Below are positions 1 through 8,691 of a stretch of DNA of 64,000 nt, one piece after another; the stretch's first letter is position 1; every line of letters begins with the position of its first letter. A model generated the notes under the pieces. It was not told where the DNA came from, searched no databases, and worked only from the letters and a program-made list of their open reading frames with translations. A program made the translations under genes and the position numbers. The stretch is from G965267185 sp965267185. GTDB taxonomy: Bacteria; Pseudomonadota; Alphaproteobacteria; UBA6615. Location: positions 2,852,001 through 2,916,000 of the forward strand of contig OZ253937.1 in assembly GCA_965267185.1 (NCBI GenBank), given 5' to 3'.

Positions 1-1
1 A

Positions 2-496
2 TCGATGAATGTGGGCTCGATCATGCGCTCAGCGCATGCGTTCGGCGCCAGTTTTGTCTTCACCGTCGGCGCGGTCTACCGGGAAAGCGAAGGCGGCAAA
101 TCGGACACCTCCGACGCACCCGAGCACTTGCCGCTTTACGAGTTCGACGATGTCGGCAGCTTTCGCTTACCCAAAAGCTGCGCGCTGGTGGGCATCGAAC
201 TGCTCGACGAAGCCGCCAATTTGCCGAGTTTTCGCCATCCTAGCCGCTGCGCCTATGTGCTCGGTCCCGAGCGCGGCAGCTTGTCGCCTGAGTTGCTCGC
301 TTTGTGCGATCACACCGTCAAGATTCCGACACGTTTCTGCGTCAATGTCGGCATCGCGGCGGCAATCGTGATGTACGACCGGACGCTAACGTTGGGCCGC
401 TATGCGCCGCGCCCGGTGCGATCGGGTGGCCCCACCGAGGCTCTACCGGCGCACGAATTTGGTGAACCAGTGATCCGCCGCAAACGCCAGCGTTAA
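2..496 (+). CDS. SpoU/TrmH-family RNA 2'-O-methyltransferase, 5' truncated
   Basis: The reading frame is already open at the window edge, so the N-terminus is missing; the first residues (NVGSIMRSAHAFG) match the SpoU motif 1 that normally follows an N-terminal lead. The SPOUT knot motifs follow: VLGPERGSLSPELL (motif 2, S-adenosylmethionine loop) and IPTRFCVNVGIAAAIVMYD (motif 3). In motif 3 the usual Ser-Leu-Asn is Cys-Val-Asn, a mild deviation. The protein should transfer a methyl group to a ribose 2'-OH of tRNA or rRNA. Which RNA is methylated cannot be told. The C-terminal tail is basic (RRKRQR). Family assignment is firm, the subfamily is open. Confidence 0.85.
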   Translation, partial: SMNVGSIMRSAHAFGASFVFTVGAVYRESEGGKSDTSDAPEHLPLYEFDDVGSFRLPKSCALVGIELLDEAANLPSFRHPSRCAYVLGPERGSLSPELLALCDHTVKIPTRFCVNVGIAAAIVMYDRTLTLGRYAPRPVRSGGPTEALPAHEFGEPVIRRKRQR

Positions 497-591
497 CAGC
501 CGATTACCGTTTCTGAAATAGATACAATCACACACGATTGAATGGCCTGGCCCCTTTGCAAGACTCGCCCTGTTTTGATAGGACGGCAGCT

Positions 592-1125
592 ATGAATATG
601 CGCAGTTTCCGACGTTCAGTATTGCTTATCGGAGCGGTCCTAGCGGCCACCGTAGCCATCGCCGAGACCCCGGTCCACGCCCAGGAGGCCAAGCTGATTG
701 GCCGTTTCGGCGATTGGGAAGCCTATACCCGTGGCGGCTCGAACGACCGTTTTTGCTACATCGTCTCCAAGCCGAAAGAAGCCAGCCTGCGCTCGCGCCG
801 GGGGGATATCTTCCTCTTAATCTGGCACCGGCCATCCAAAAAAGAGTTCGACGTCGTTCAGGTCGACGCTGGCTACTCGTTCAAGAAAGAGTCGGAGGTC
901 GAAATCAAGGTCGGTGGCGAGGATTGGCAACTGTTCACCCGCGACGGCAACGCCTGGACCTATCGGGGCGATGACGATGCCAATATCGTCGCCGCCATGC
1001 GCAAAGGCGCCCGTTTGACGGTCAAAGGCACATCGAGCCGCAATAATCCGACGACCGACAGCTATTCGCTGAAAGGCGTTACCGCCGCTCACCGCGCCAT
1101 CAATAAGGCCTGCGGCCGCTCGTAG
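592..1125 (+). CDS. IalB-family (invasion-associated locus B) secreted protein
   Basis: A 177-residue protein with a clear Sec signal peptide: basic MNMRSFRR, a hydrophobic run, then cleavage likely after VHA near residue 30. The mature part (KLIGRFGDWEAYT, FCYIVSKP, LTVKGTSS...TDSYSLKG) fits the IalB family, periplasmic or secreted alphaproteobacterial proteins of poorly known function. The ATG at 592 is preferred over an in-frame TTG at 538 because it places the signal peptide at the N-terminus. The gene stands alone between the methyltransferase and rlmN. The name derives from Bartonella; no role in invasion should be inferred here. Confidence 0.8.
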   Translation: MNMRSFRRSVLLIGAVLAATVAIAETPVHAQEAKLIGRFGDWEAYTRGGSNDRFCYIVSKPKEASLRSRRGDIFLLIWHRPSKKEFDVVQVDAGYSFKKESEVEIKVGGEDWQLFTRDGNAWTYRGDDDANIVAAMRKGARLTVKGTSSRNNPTTDSYSLKGVTAAHRAINKACGRS

Positions 1126-1187
1126 AATTACCCGGTTATCGCTAATTCCGGTTGCTACCGCGCGCTTGGGGGCTTATCTCAAGCGCC

Positions 1188-2321
1188 ATGCCCCTGACTT
1201 CGGACATATTTGCGGCGCCTGACCCGGCGGCGGATGACCGCCCCAACTTGATCGGCATGAGCCGCGCCGATATGGCCGCGGCCTTCGCTAAAATGGGTGA
1301 GCCGCGGTTTCGCGCCGACCAGCTGTTCCAGTGGATCTACAATCGCGGCGTCACCGACTTCGACGCCATGACCAACATGGCGAAACCCTTGCGCGCGGCA
1401 CTCGCCGAGCGTTACTCGATCTCCCGGCCCGCCGTCTCGCGCGATCTCGATTCGTTCGACGGCACCCACAAGTGGCTGATCAAACTGGAAGACGGCAACG
1501 AAGTGGAAACCGTCCACATTCCCGAAGAAGACCGGGGCACCTTGTGCGTGTCGAGCCAGGTCGGCTGTACCTTGACCTGCAAATTCTGCCACACCGGAAC
1601 CCAGCGCTTGGTACGCAATCTGGGGCCAGCGGAAATCGTCGGCCAGATCATGCTGGCGCGCGATCATTTAGGCGAGTGGCCAACCGCCGAGCAGCGCACG
1701 ATCTACGAGCGCCAGCTCTCCAACATTGTCATGATGGGAATGGGCGAGCCGCTCTACAACTATGACAACGTGGCTGCCGCCTTAAAAATCGTCATGGACG
1801 GCGAGGGCATCGCTATCTCGCGCCGCCGCATCACGCTCTCAACGGCTGGTGTGGTGCCGATGATCCGGCGCTGCGGCGAGGAACTCGGTGTCGGCTTGGC
1901 GGTCTCCCTGCACGCAGTGCGCGACGATCTGCGCGACGAAATCGTGCCTCTCAACCGGAAATATCCTTTGACCGAACTGCTCGCGGCCTGCCGTGACTAT
2001 CCCGGCACACGCAATTCGCGGCGTATCACCTTTGAATATGTCATGCTGAAAGACGTGAACGACAGCGAAGCCGATGCCCGCGAGCTGGTGCGCCTGATCG
2101 CTGGCATTCCCGCCAAGGTCAACTTGATTCCTTTCAACCCGTGGCCCGGTGCGCCGTTCGAGCGCTCGAGCGACGATACGATCGAACGCTTCGCCGATAT
2201 CGTGCGCAGCGCCGGTTACCCGTCGCCGGTGCGCACGCCGCGCGGCGAAGACATTATGGCGGCGTGTGGCCAACTCAAATCGGCGAGCGAACGCACGCCC
2301 AAACGCGCGGCTGCCGAATAA
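1188..2321 (+). CDS. rlmN: 23S rRNA (adenine-2503-C2) / tRNA methyltransferase RlmN
   Basis: Radical-SAM enzyme that methylates C2 of A2503 in 23S rRNA and A37 of some tRNAs. The 377-residue protein carries the cluster motif C-x3-C-x2-C at about residues 127, 131 and 134 (CTLTCKFC), followed by HTGTQ, the typical MMGMGEPLYNYDNV block and SLHAVRDDLRDEIVPLNR. The C-terminal Cys of AACGQL is the expected methyl-carrying cysteine. The ATG at 1188 is chosen; an in-frame TTG at 1152 would add 12 residues without family support. It lies 76 bp upstream of argG, the same orientation, so co-transcription is possible. Confidence 0.97.
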   Translation: MPLTSDIFAAPDPAADDRPNLIGMSRADMAAAFAKMGEPRFRADQLFQWIYNRGVTDFDAMTNMAKPLRAALAERYSISRPAVSRDLDSFDGTHKWLIKLEDGNEVETVHIPEEDRGTLCVSSQVGCTLTCKFCHTGTQRLVRNLGPAEIVGQIMLARDHLGEWPTAEQRTIYERQLSNIVMMGMGEPLYNYDNVAAALKIVMDGEGIAISRRRITLSTAGVVPMIRRCGEELGVGLAVSLHAVRDDLRDEIVPLNRKYPLTELLAACRDYPGTRNSRRITFEYVMLKDVNDSEADARELVRLIAGIPAKVNLIPFNPWPGAPFERSSDDTIERFADIVRSAGYPSPVRTPRGEDIMAACGQLKSASERTPKRAAAE

Positions 2322-2397
2322 CCGGATCATCGCTACGCTTGCCACGCACGGGTTCCGGCCTATACTCGCCGCCGCCCGCTAACCGCACGATTCCAAG

Positions 2398-3612
<1,215 letters not shown>

Positions 3613-3618
3613 CGCCGC

Positions 3619-4314
3619 TCACGCCGGCCACGGCACAACGCCGAAGGCCGCCTGATGGGCCACTGCCAGCAGCCCATAAGCGACGACGGTCGCCAACACC
3701 CGCCATGGGCCGATGCCGGGCCAGTCGAACATCGCGCGCTTTTGGATGAGCGCCAGAAAGGGCACGGCACTCGTCGTTAAGAGGACCGGACCCCAATCGG
3801 CACCGTGCTGAGCCTCTTTCTTCTTGTCGATGTGCCACATCCCGCCAACGCTGAGAACCAACAGACCGCCGAACAGAATAAGGCTGGCAGTGTCGCCGTT
3901 GGCGAGCAGATGAGAGGCCGCCCAAAGAGCCACGCCGTTGAGGAACGGGTGGCGGGTGATCCGCATGATGCCTCGCGTGGGATCGCGGCCTGCTGTTAGG
4001 GCATCGCTGCCCGTCATCGTGGGGTTCGGCGTCGAAAGACCGCAGACCGCAAAGAATAGCGCAATTGGCATGACGAAGGCCGGCACCCATTCGAGCGCCG
4101 CTACATCATGCCAAACGACCTCGAAGGGCGCATCGCCGTAGGCGAACAACATCCAAACGAACAACGCGGTGACGATCACGGAGTAATAGGCGCGAAAGAG
4201 CTTCTCGCCGAATTGACCGATCAGCGCGCTACGCACAGGCGCCGCCGACAATAGAAAATGGCCGCCGACGAAAGCGACCATTGCAGCAAACAGAGTATCG
4301 AGACCACCGGTCAT
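3619..4314 (-). CDS. NnrU family membrane protein
   Basis: A 231-residue polytopic membrane protein of the NnrU family, linked in denitrifiers to nitric oxide/nitrite metabolism but also common in organisms without denitrification; related to isoprenylcysteine methyltransferase-like NnrU/MddA proteins. About six hydrophobic segments are seen, beginning with FAAMVAFVGGHFLL. The conserved signature MRITRHPFLNGVALWAASHLL...GD is present around residues 120-145. The frame stays open upstream to about 4512, but that stretch lacks membrane character and overlaps the next gene's promoter, so the ATG at 4314 is preferred. No nitrite or NO reductase gene is near, so the role here is open. Confidence 0.85.
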   Translation of the reverse strand: MTGGLDTLFAAMVAFVGGHFLLSAAPVRSALIGQFGEKLFRAYYSVIVTALFVWMLFAYGDAPFEVVWHDVAALEWVPAFVMPIALFFAVCGLSTPNPTMTGSDALTAGRDPTRGIMRITRHPFLNGVALWAASHLLANGDTASLILFGGLLVLSVGGMWHIDKKKEAQHGADWGPVLLTTSAVPFLALIQKRAMFDWPGIGPWRVLATVVAYGLLAVAHQAAFGVVPWPA

Positions 4315-4414
4315 CGCCGAATTATCGGCAAGTGCGACCCGTGCGTCCAGCGACACGCCTCCCGGCGACCGGGGACTCGCCTCTGCAATAGTATTTGTGC
4401 TAGTGAGCGCCGCT

Positions 4415-4732
4415 ATGACTAGCGAACCAGCCCCCATTGAAGACCCGGCGGAACAAGAGCCTACGCTCGACCCCGTCGCACAACAAATTCTCGCCCTACT
4501 CGCCGCAGCCAAGCCGAATGGCTCGATTTCACCCGAAGACGCCGCGCGCGCAGTGGCAGAGCAGCGCCGGCGGCCCTCCGACCCGCCCGATCTGTGGCGG
4601 CGCTACCTGCCGGCGGTCAAGCAACAGGCTTTGTTTCTGGCGCGAACCGGTAGATTGACTGTGATGCGCAAGGGCAAGCCCGTCGACGCACAGTCGGCGA
4701 AAGGCGTGATCCGCTACAAACGGCCGATTTAG
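4415..4732 (+). CDS. DUF3253 domain protein
   Basis: A 105-residue cytosolic protein matching the DUF3253 pattern: QQILALLAAAKPNGSISPEDAARAV, then WRRYLPAVKQQALFLARTGRLTVMRKGKPVD and a final KGVIRYKR. The fold looks like a small winged helix, but the function is unknown. The ATG at 4415 is used; two upstream GTG codons (4397, 4403) in frame are weaker alternatives. It is divergent from the NnrU gene with about 100 bp between starts and converges on folD with a 7 bp gap. Confidence 0.75.
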   Translation: MTSEPAPIEDPAEQEPTLDPVAQQILALLAAAKPNGSISPEDAARAVAEQRRRPSDPPDLWRRYLPAVKQQALFLARTGRLTVMRKGKPVDAQSAKGVIRYKRPI

Positions 4733-4739
4733 CCGAACT

Positions 4740-5672
4740 TTACCAAACCGGCGCGTCGACGCCGTTCTGCCGGCACGCCGCGGTCACCGTATTGGCCAAC
4801 AGGCAGGCGATGGTCATCGGTCCGACGCCACCGGGCACCGGTGTAATCGCGCCCGCAATCGCAATCGCGGCGTCAAAGTCGACATCACCGACCAAGCGCA
4901 TCTTGTCAGGGTCGTCGTCGGTCGGTGCGGGGACCCGGTTGATGCCCACGTCGATTACTGCCGCACCCGGCTTGATCCAATCCCCCTGCACCATCCGCGG
5001 GCGCCCGACCGCAGCCACCAAGATATCGGCGCGGCGGCAGACATCGGGCAAATCGCGGGTCCTGGAATGGGCAACCGTTACCGTACAACTCGCCTGGGTC
5101 AGCAGTTGAGCCATGGGTTTACCGACGATGTTCGAGCGTCCAAGCACCACCGCCTCCAATCCGGACAGGTCGCCCAAACGATCTTCCAGAAGTAAGCGGC
5201 AGCCCAGCGGTGTGCAGGGCACGAGGGCGGCATTCGGCCCGCTCATTTGCCCGGTCATCAAGCGGCCGGCGTTGACCACATGAAAACCGTCGACATCTTT
5301 CGCCGGGCTAATGGCGTCGATCACCGCCGCTGAATCGATCTGATCCGGCAACGGCAACTGAACCAGGATTCCGTGGATCGCCGGATCGTTATTCAACGTT
5401 TCGACCAGGGCCAGCAACTCATCCTGCGTAGTCGTCGCCGCGAGCCGATGATCGGCGGCAACGATACCGGCGGCCTCCGCCGCCCGGCCTTTGTTGCGGA
5501 CGTAAACTTGACTTGCCGGGTCTTCGCCAACCAAGACCACGGCAACCGATGGTGTGAACCCGTGGCTTGCCTTGATATCGCTTACCGCCGCGCCAACGCG
5601 CGCGCGCAGCCCCTCGGCAAACCCCTTGCCGTCGATGATTTTATCGGCGAATTGCGCCATCGTATCGGTCAT
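4740..5672 (-). CDS. folD: Bifunctional methylene-THF dehydrogenase / methenyl-THF cyclohydrolase
   Basis: Interconverts 5,10-methylene-, 5,10-methenyl- and 10-formyl-tetrahydrofolate, using NADP. The 310-residue protein shows the two family signatures: VGEDPASQVYVRNKGRAAEAAGI with the catalytic Lys (YVRNK), and the C-terminal PVPGGVGPMT. The NADP site GRSNIVGKPMAQLL is intact. An AGGAG ribosome-binding site lies just upstream of the ATG at 5672. It follows the yggT gene on the same strand with an 89 bp gap; the DUF167 gene often between these two in alphaproteobacteria is not present here. Confidence 0.97.
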   Translation of the reverse strand: MTDTMAQFADKIIDGKGFAEGLRARVGAAVSDIKASHGFTPSVAVVLVGEDPASQVYVRNKGRAAEAAGIVAADHRLAATTTQDELLALVETLNNDPAIHGILVQLPLPDQIDSAAVIDAISPAKDVDGFHVVNAGRLMTGQMSGPNAALVPCTPLGCRLLLEDRLGDLSGLEAVVLGRSNIVGKPMAQLLTQASCTVTVAHSRTRDLPDVCRRADILVAAVGRPRMVQGDWIKPGAAVIDVGINRVPAPTDDDPDKMRLVGDVDFDAAIAIAGAITPVPGGVGPMTIACLLANTVTAACRQNGVDAPVW

Positions 5673-5761
5673 CGAACTACTCCTAATCCGGTCGCAGCCC
5701 GCGCGGCGTTACGCGCCCGCCGGAATCGGTAATCTGCCAAGCGGACGAACCGTTCGCCGCC

Positions 5762-6046
5762 TCAGCGAATACCGAACAGCTCCGGCAACAAATTGCGGAT
5801 AAAAATTAGACCCAAGAGCAGAATGAGCGGCGAGAGGTCGATGCCGCCGATCGGCGGGATCACCGAGCGTATCCGTTTCAGCACCGGATCGGTAATGCGG
5901 TAGAGAAAATCGCCGACCATGTAGACAATCTGGTTCGACGTGTTGACCACATTGAACTGCACCAGCCAGGTCAGTACGACCGATATGATAACGGCTAATA
6001 TGTAGAGGCCGATGATCGTGTCGATAAGCTGAAATACGGCAAACAT
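5762..6046 (-). CDS. YggT family inner-membrane protein
   Basis: A 94-residue membrane protein with an N-terminal hydrophobic hairpin (FQLIDTIIGLYILAVIISVVLTWL) and a C-terminal membrane segment (LSPLILLLGLIFIRNLL), bridged by the conserved ITDPVLKRIRSVIPPIGGID loop of the YggT family. Family members have been linked to osmotic stress, ion homeostasis and membrane-protein or cell-division functions, but none is settled. The ATG at 6046 is preferred over one at 6091 because the family starts close to the first membrane helix; neither has a clear Shine-Dalgarno. Likely transcribed with folD downstream. Confidence 0.88.
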   Translation of the reverse strand: MFAVFQLIDTIIGLYILAVIISVVLTWLVQFNVVNTSNQIVYMVGDFLYRITDPVLKRIRSVIPPIGGIDLSPLILLLGLIFIRNLLPELFGIR

Positions 6047-6210
6047 AGGGAGGCGGTATCCTGAATCTGCGAATCGGGGGCCCCTGCCCACGGTGGCGCA
6101 GAGACTAGCCGCGCGGCGGTATAACTGTCCAGTAACGCTGTAAATAAGCGCTCGCGGTATTCAACCGGCAGTAATCGGCGCAACGCCCAAGGCCCGCCGC
6201 GACGGCTATC

Positions 6211-6239
6211 TTGACAGCGGCGCGGCCCCCTCACATAGT
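6211..6239 (+). promoter_or_regulatory. Sigma-70-type promoter for tRNA-Ala
   Basis: A perfect -35 hexamer TTGACA (6211-6216) is followed after 17 bp by CATAGT (6234-6239), a two-mismatch -10 box. The expected start would be near 6246, about 40 bp before the mature tRNA. This is the only clear promoter in the 240 bp between yggT and the tRNA. Confidence 0.6.
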
Positions 6240-6286
6240 CCGGCCCCGCCGGCGAGCCAACCTCCGTCCGGCGATTTAACATCGGT

Positions 6287-6362
6287 GGGGCTGTAGCTCA
6301 GTTGGGAGAGCGCTACGTTCGCAACGTAGAGGTCGTCGGTTCGATCCCGATCAGCTCCACCA
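6287..6362 (+). tRNA. tRNA-Ala (anticodon CGC)
   Basis: A 76-nt cloverleaf with all four stems paired. The acceptor stem GGGGCTG / CAGCTCC contains the G3-U70 wobble that is the identity element of alanine tRNA. The anticodon loop TTCGCAA places CGC at 6320-6322, reading GCG. The T loop TTCGATC is canonical and the CCA end is encoded. Reading the opposite strand gives a false short protein that should not be annotated. Confidence 0.97.
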
Positions 6363-6378
6363 CCCTACGCTCTTCGAG

Positions 6379-6412
6379 CTTCGGGTGGCTTACGCCAGTA
6401 AGCCGCACGAAG
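6379..6412. repeat. Palindromic hairpin repeat downstream of tRNA-Ala
   Basis: A 34-nt hairpin: outer stem CTTCG (6379-6383) with CGAAG (6408-6412), a single G/A mismatch, then a 9-bp inner stem GTGGCTTAC (6385-6393) with GTAAGCCGC (6398-6406), loop GCCA. There is no T tract after it, so it is not a standard intrinsic terminator. It looks like a repetitive extragenic palindrome; copies elsewhere in the genome cannot be checked here. Confidence 0.6.
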
Positions 6413-6430
6413 TCGGTAGAGCTGGGAGTG

Positions 6431-6456
6431 TCCTCCGAAGCCTTGGCGAAGGAGGA
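6431..6456. repeat. Imperfect palindrome, second repeat unit
   Basis: TCCTCC (6431-6436) pairs with GGAGGA (6451-6456) around a partly paired core GAAGCC-TT-GGCGAA. It sits 19 bp after the first hairpin. Antisense translation reads SSFAKASED, a peptide I recall from many spurious annotated ORFs in other genomes, which suggests a widespread dispersed repeat; that is memory, not a search. Confidence 0.5.
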
Positions 6457-6476
6457 ATAGCTCGAACTTACTCCCC

Positions 6477-6488
6477 TCGGCTCCATCA
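6477..6488 (+). repeat. Degenerate copy of the tRNA-Ala 3' end
   Basis: The 12-mer TCGGCTCCATCA matches the tRNA 3' end TCAGCTCCACCA (6351-6362) at 10 of 12 positions. The two copies are 126 bp apart and enclose the palindromic repeats. This resembles an attachment-site pair left by a very small insertion, or simply the end of a tRNA-linked repeat unit. Confidence 0.35.
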
Positions 6489-6525
6489 ATCTCTTCAAAA
6501 TATCGCCTGAACGACGGTCGGACGC

Positions 6526-7458
6526 TTAGCCCGTCGATGGTACCAAATTGGCGCGACCAGCTTCGATCTCATCTAACATCCAGTCGCGCAATACAGCGAC
6601 TTTAGGCCGGTCTGCATAGGCCTCGGGATAAACCAGATAGAAGGCGGAGCCGAGGGGCAGCGCGCGGTCGAACGGCTGCACCAAGCGTCCTGCCGCCAGG
6701 TCGTCCGCTGCCAGATATCGCCAACCCAGTACAATGCCCGCGCCGTCTATGGCCGCTTGCAGCGCGTGATCAGGCTGGCCGAAACGAGGCCCCCGCGATG
6801 CATCGACGCCACTTGCACCAATCGCACTCAGCCAGGTGTCCCAGGTCGGTGCGGTCGGATCGAACGCCATCGAGTCGTCGTGTAGCAAGACGAATTGCGC
6901 CAGTTGATCGGCGCTGTCGAGCTTGTTCGCACCCTCGAGCAGCCGCGGGCTGCACATGGGGGTTAGGGATTCATCGAACAGCTTCACGGCCGTGAGCCCC
7001 GGGTACCGGCCCCGGCCCAACCGCACCCCGGCGTCGAAACCGTCCTGTTGAAAATCGACCACCCGCAGGCTCGATGACATCTGCACATCGATATCAGGGT
7101 GCAGCGCGTCGAATTTCTGCAGCCGCGGGACGAGCCACTTCGCGGCAAACATGGGCGCAACGCTGATTTTCAATGCGCCGCGGGAGTCGCTCTCCTGCAC
7201 TCGCTCCATCGCTTTGTCCAAGCGCAGGAAAACATCCCTCAGATCGGCGAACAGAACTTGACCCGCATCGGCCAGCAACAGGCTGCGCGGCAGGCGACGG
7301 AACAGCTGCAGGCCTAAATGCTCTTCGAGCTTTTTCACCTGATGGCTAATCGCCGCCGGGGTCACGTGCAATTCCTCGGCCGCCCGTACGAAGCTCAGAT
7401 GCCGCGCTGAACTTTCGAAGGCACGTAACGCGTTTAGCGGGTGTAGCTGCTTCACCAT
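6526..7458 (-). CDS. LysR-family transcriptional regulator, GcvA type
   Basis: A 310-residue LysR regulator. The N-terminal winged helix (LNALRAFESSARHLSFVRAAEELHVTPAAISHQVKKLEEHLG, residues 8-50) has the GcvA-type signature with AAISHQVK in the recognition helix. The rest is a substrate-binding domain of the periplasmic-binding fold (ALKISVAPMFAAKWLVPRL...). It is divergent from the beta-carbonic-anhydrase-like gene at 7619, with 160 bp between starts, so it most likely controls that operon and itself. The effector is unknown. The start ATG at 7458 fits the family N-terminus. Confidence 0.93.
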   Translation of the reverse strand: MVKQLHPLNALRAFESSARHLSFVRAAEELHVTPAAISHQVKKLEEHLGLQLFRRLPRSLLLADAGQVLFADLRDVFLRLDKAMERVQESDSRGALKISVAPMFAAKWLVPRLQKFDALHPDIDVQMSSSLRVVDFQQDGFDAGVRLGRGRYPGLTAVKLFDESLTPMCSPRLLEGANKLDSADQLAQFVLLHDDSMAFDPTAPTWDTWLSAIGASGVDASRGPRFGQPDHALQAAIDGAGIVLGWRYLAADDLAAGRLVQPFDRALPLGSAFYLVYPEAYADRPKVAVLRDWMLDEIEAGRANLVPSTG

Positions 7459-7484
7459 TTAGAGTTAGTTTTTCTAAGTCTACC

Positions 7485-7536
7485 GTGAGAAAGCATCGTT
7501 TGTTCAACCCCTGGAAATCATCAAATTATGTCTCAC
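7485..7536. promoter_or_regulatory. Possible LysR operator region
   Basis: In the divergent 160-bp spacer GTGAGA (7485-7490) and TCTCAC (7531-7536) form a 6-bp inverted repeat 40 bp apart. Between them TTCAACCCCTGGAA is a weak dyad. LysR sites commonly occupy such spacers, but the half-sites here are too short to be sure. Confidence 0.3.
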
Positions 7537-7618
7537 CAACAACCGGAAAAGATAGTTCGTAATTAAGCTTTTCTATCTCATGACCAAAGATTCTTTTTGG
7601 CGCAACGGGAGACAGCAG

Positions 7619-8233
7619 ATGAACGCACCAGCACCAAACTTCAACGACTATGTGTTTTCCAAACAACCCGGCTACGATGAGCCGGCCGTACGCAAGGAGT
7701 TCGCCGAACTGATGCCACTACGCACGATCGTAATCTATTGCTACGATCCCCGGGCCATGGGCATTCCGAAAGCGGTCGCCAAGGAATTCGGCGATGTTTA
7801 TCCGGGTGAAATCCTAACCGACGCAGAAGGCAACGATACCGGTACGACGGCGACGATGCTTCGGGTGGTGGTCGCCGGCGGGCGGGCGATGGATGCGCTT
7901 CGGTCGATCACCGTGGGACAGCATCTGCTGGGCGTGGAAAACGTCGTCGTCGTCCATCATACGAATTGCGGCGCAACGTCCTACACCGCCGACGGCATCA
8001 TCGACGCTTTCAAGCACGAACACGGAACGGATATCTCCGGCCTTTACCCGCGCGAAAGCGTCCGCATCGCCGACTACGCGTCGTCGCTCGAATACGACAC
8101 GAAGTTGATCCGCGAGTCCGCAGGTACGCCGAAGCACGTCAACATCTATGGCTATGTCTACGACATCGACACCCATGAATTAACCCGCGTGATCGAAGAC
8201 GAAGCGGCGACGTCGGCGAAAGCAGCCGTTTAA
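7619..8233 (+). CDS. Beta-class carbonic anhydrase-like protein
   Basis: A 204-residue protein with the zinc-site pattern of beta carbonic anhydrases: C-x-D-x-R as CYDPR (Cys41, Asp43, Arg45) and H-x2-C as HTNC (His114, Cys117), followed by GATSY. The family hydrates CO2, but divergent members act on carbonyl sulfide or carbon disulfide, so the substrate is open. The ATG at 7619 is chosen because GGGAG lies 7-8 bp upstream; an ATG at 7580 in frame lacks one. It heads a three-gene run (unknown gene, SDR) opposite a LysR regulator, which is unusual for a housekeeping carbonic anhydrase. Confidence 0.82.
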   Translation: MNAPAPNFNDYVFSKQPGYDEPAVRKEFAELMPLRTIVIYCYDPRAMGIPKAVAKEFGDVYPGEILTDAEGNDTGTTATMLRVVVAGGRAMDALRSITVGQHLLGVENVVVVHHTNCGATSYTADGIIDAFKHEHGTDISGLYPRESVRIADYASSLEYDTKLIRESAGTPKHVNIYGYVYDIDTHELTRVIEDEAATSAKAAV

Positions 8234-8274
8234 CGGCCCGCAGGCCTGATCAAAACCGACGATTGGAGTTTAAG

Positions 8275-8688
8275 ATGAAGGACAAACTGCCCTGGATCAT
8301 CCCCGGCAAATCGTTCGCGGACGGCAGCGAACTGGCCGACTGGGTGATGATCTATCAAAGCCCCGACTGGCACTGGCAATACGACACCCACGAGCTGACA
8401 TTCGCCATCTACGCGCACGACAATCAATATTGGAAGCTTTACCGGCGCCGTTTCGTCGAGCCGGGCGCGACCGAATATTCCTACGAATTCGGCGGGGTCG
8501 CGTGCCGGATGGTGTTGGTCGAGTATCTCTCGCAAGCCCGCTCGCCGCACTCTTCCATGCTGAAAAGCCAAGGTGAGCAAGAGTGGATTCGCACTTATGA
8601 GTATGAGCCGAGAATCCACAAAGTTCTAAAAGCCGGGGAGCAAAGCGCCAAATACGGCGCCCCGTTTGAAACCCCGCGCGCGGCCTAG
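8275..8688 (+). CDS. Uncharacterised 137-residue protein
   Basis: I do not recognise this family. It is a soluble, aromatic-rich protein without signal peptide or membrane segment; a central block around residues 30-70 (SPDWHWQYDTHELTFAIYAH, YWKLYRRRFVEPG) looks like a beta-rich fold. The ATG at 8275 has GGAG six bases upstream (8265-8268). It lies 41 bp after the carbonic-anhydrase-like gene and 3 bp before an SDR, so the three are almost certainly co-transcribed and perhaps act on the same compound. Confidence 0.75.
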   Translation: MKDKLPWIIPGKSFADGSELADWVMIYQSPDWHWQYDTHELTFAIYAHDNQYWKLYRRRFVEPGATEYSYEFGGVACRMVLVEYLSQARSPHSSMLKSQGEQEWIRTYEYEPRIHKVLKAGEQSAKYGAPFETPRAA

Positions 8689-8691
8689 CGA

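Noticed and set aside
6351..6488. A tRNA-integrated genomic island or prophage
   Set aside because: Only 126 bp separates the two tRNA-end copies and no integrase is nearby.
6313..6498. A 61-codon minus-strand frame over the tRNA-Ala and its repeats
   Set aside because: It reads through the tRNA and palindromes in antisense; a typical spurious call.
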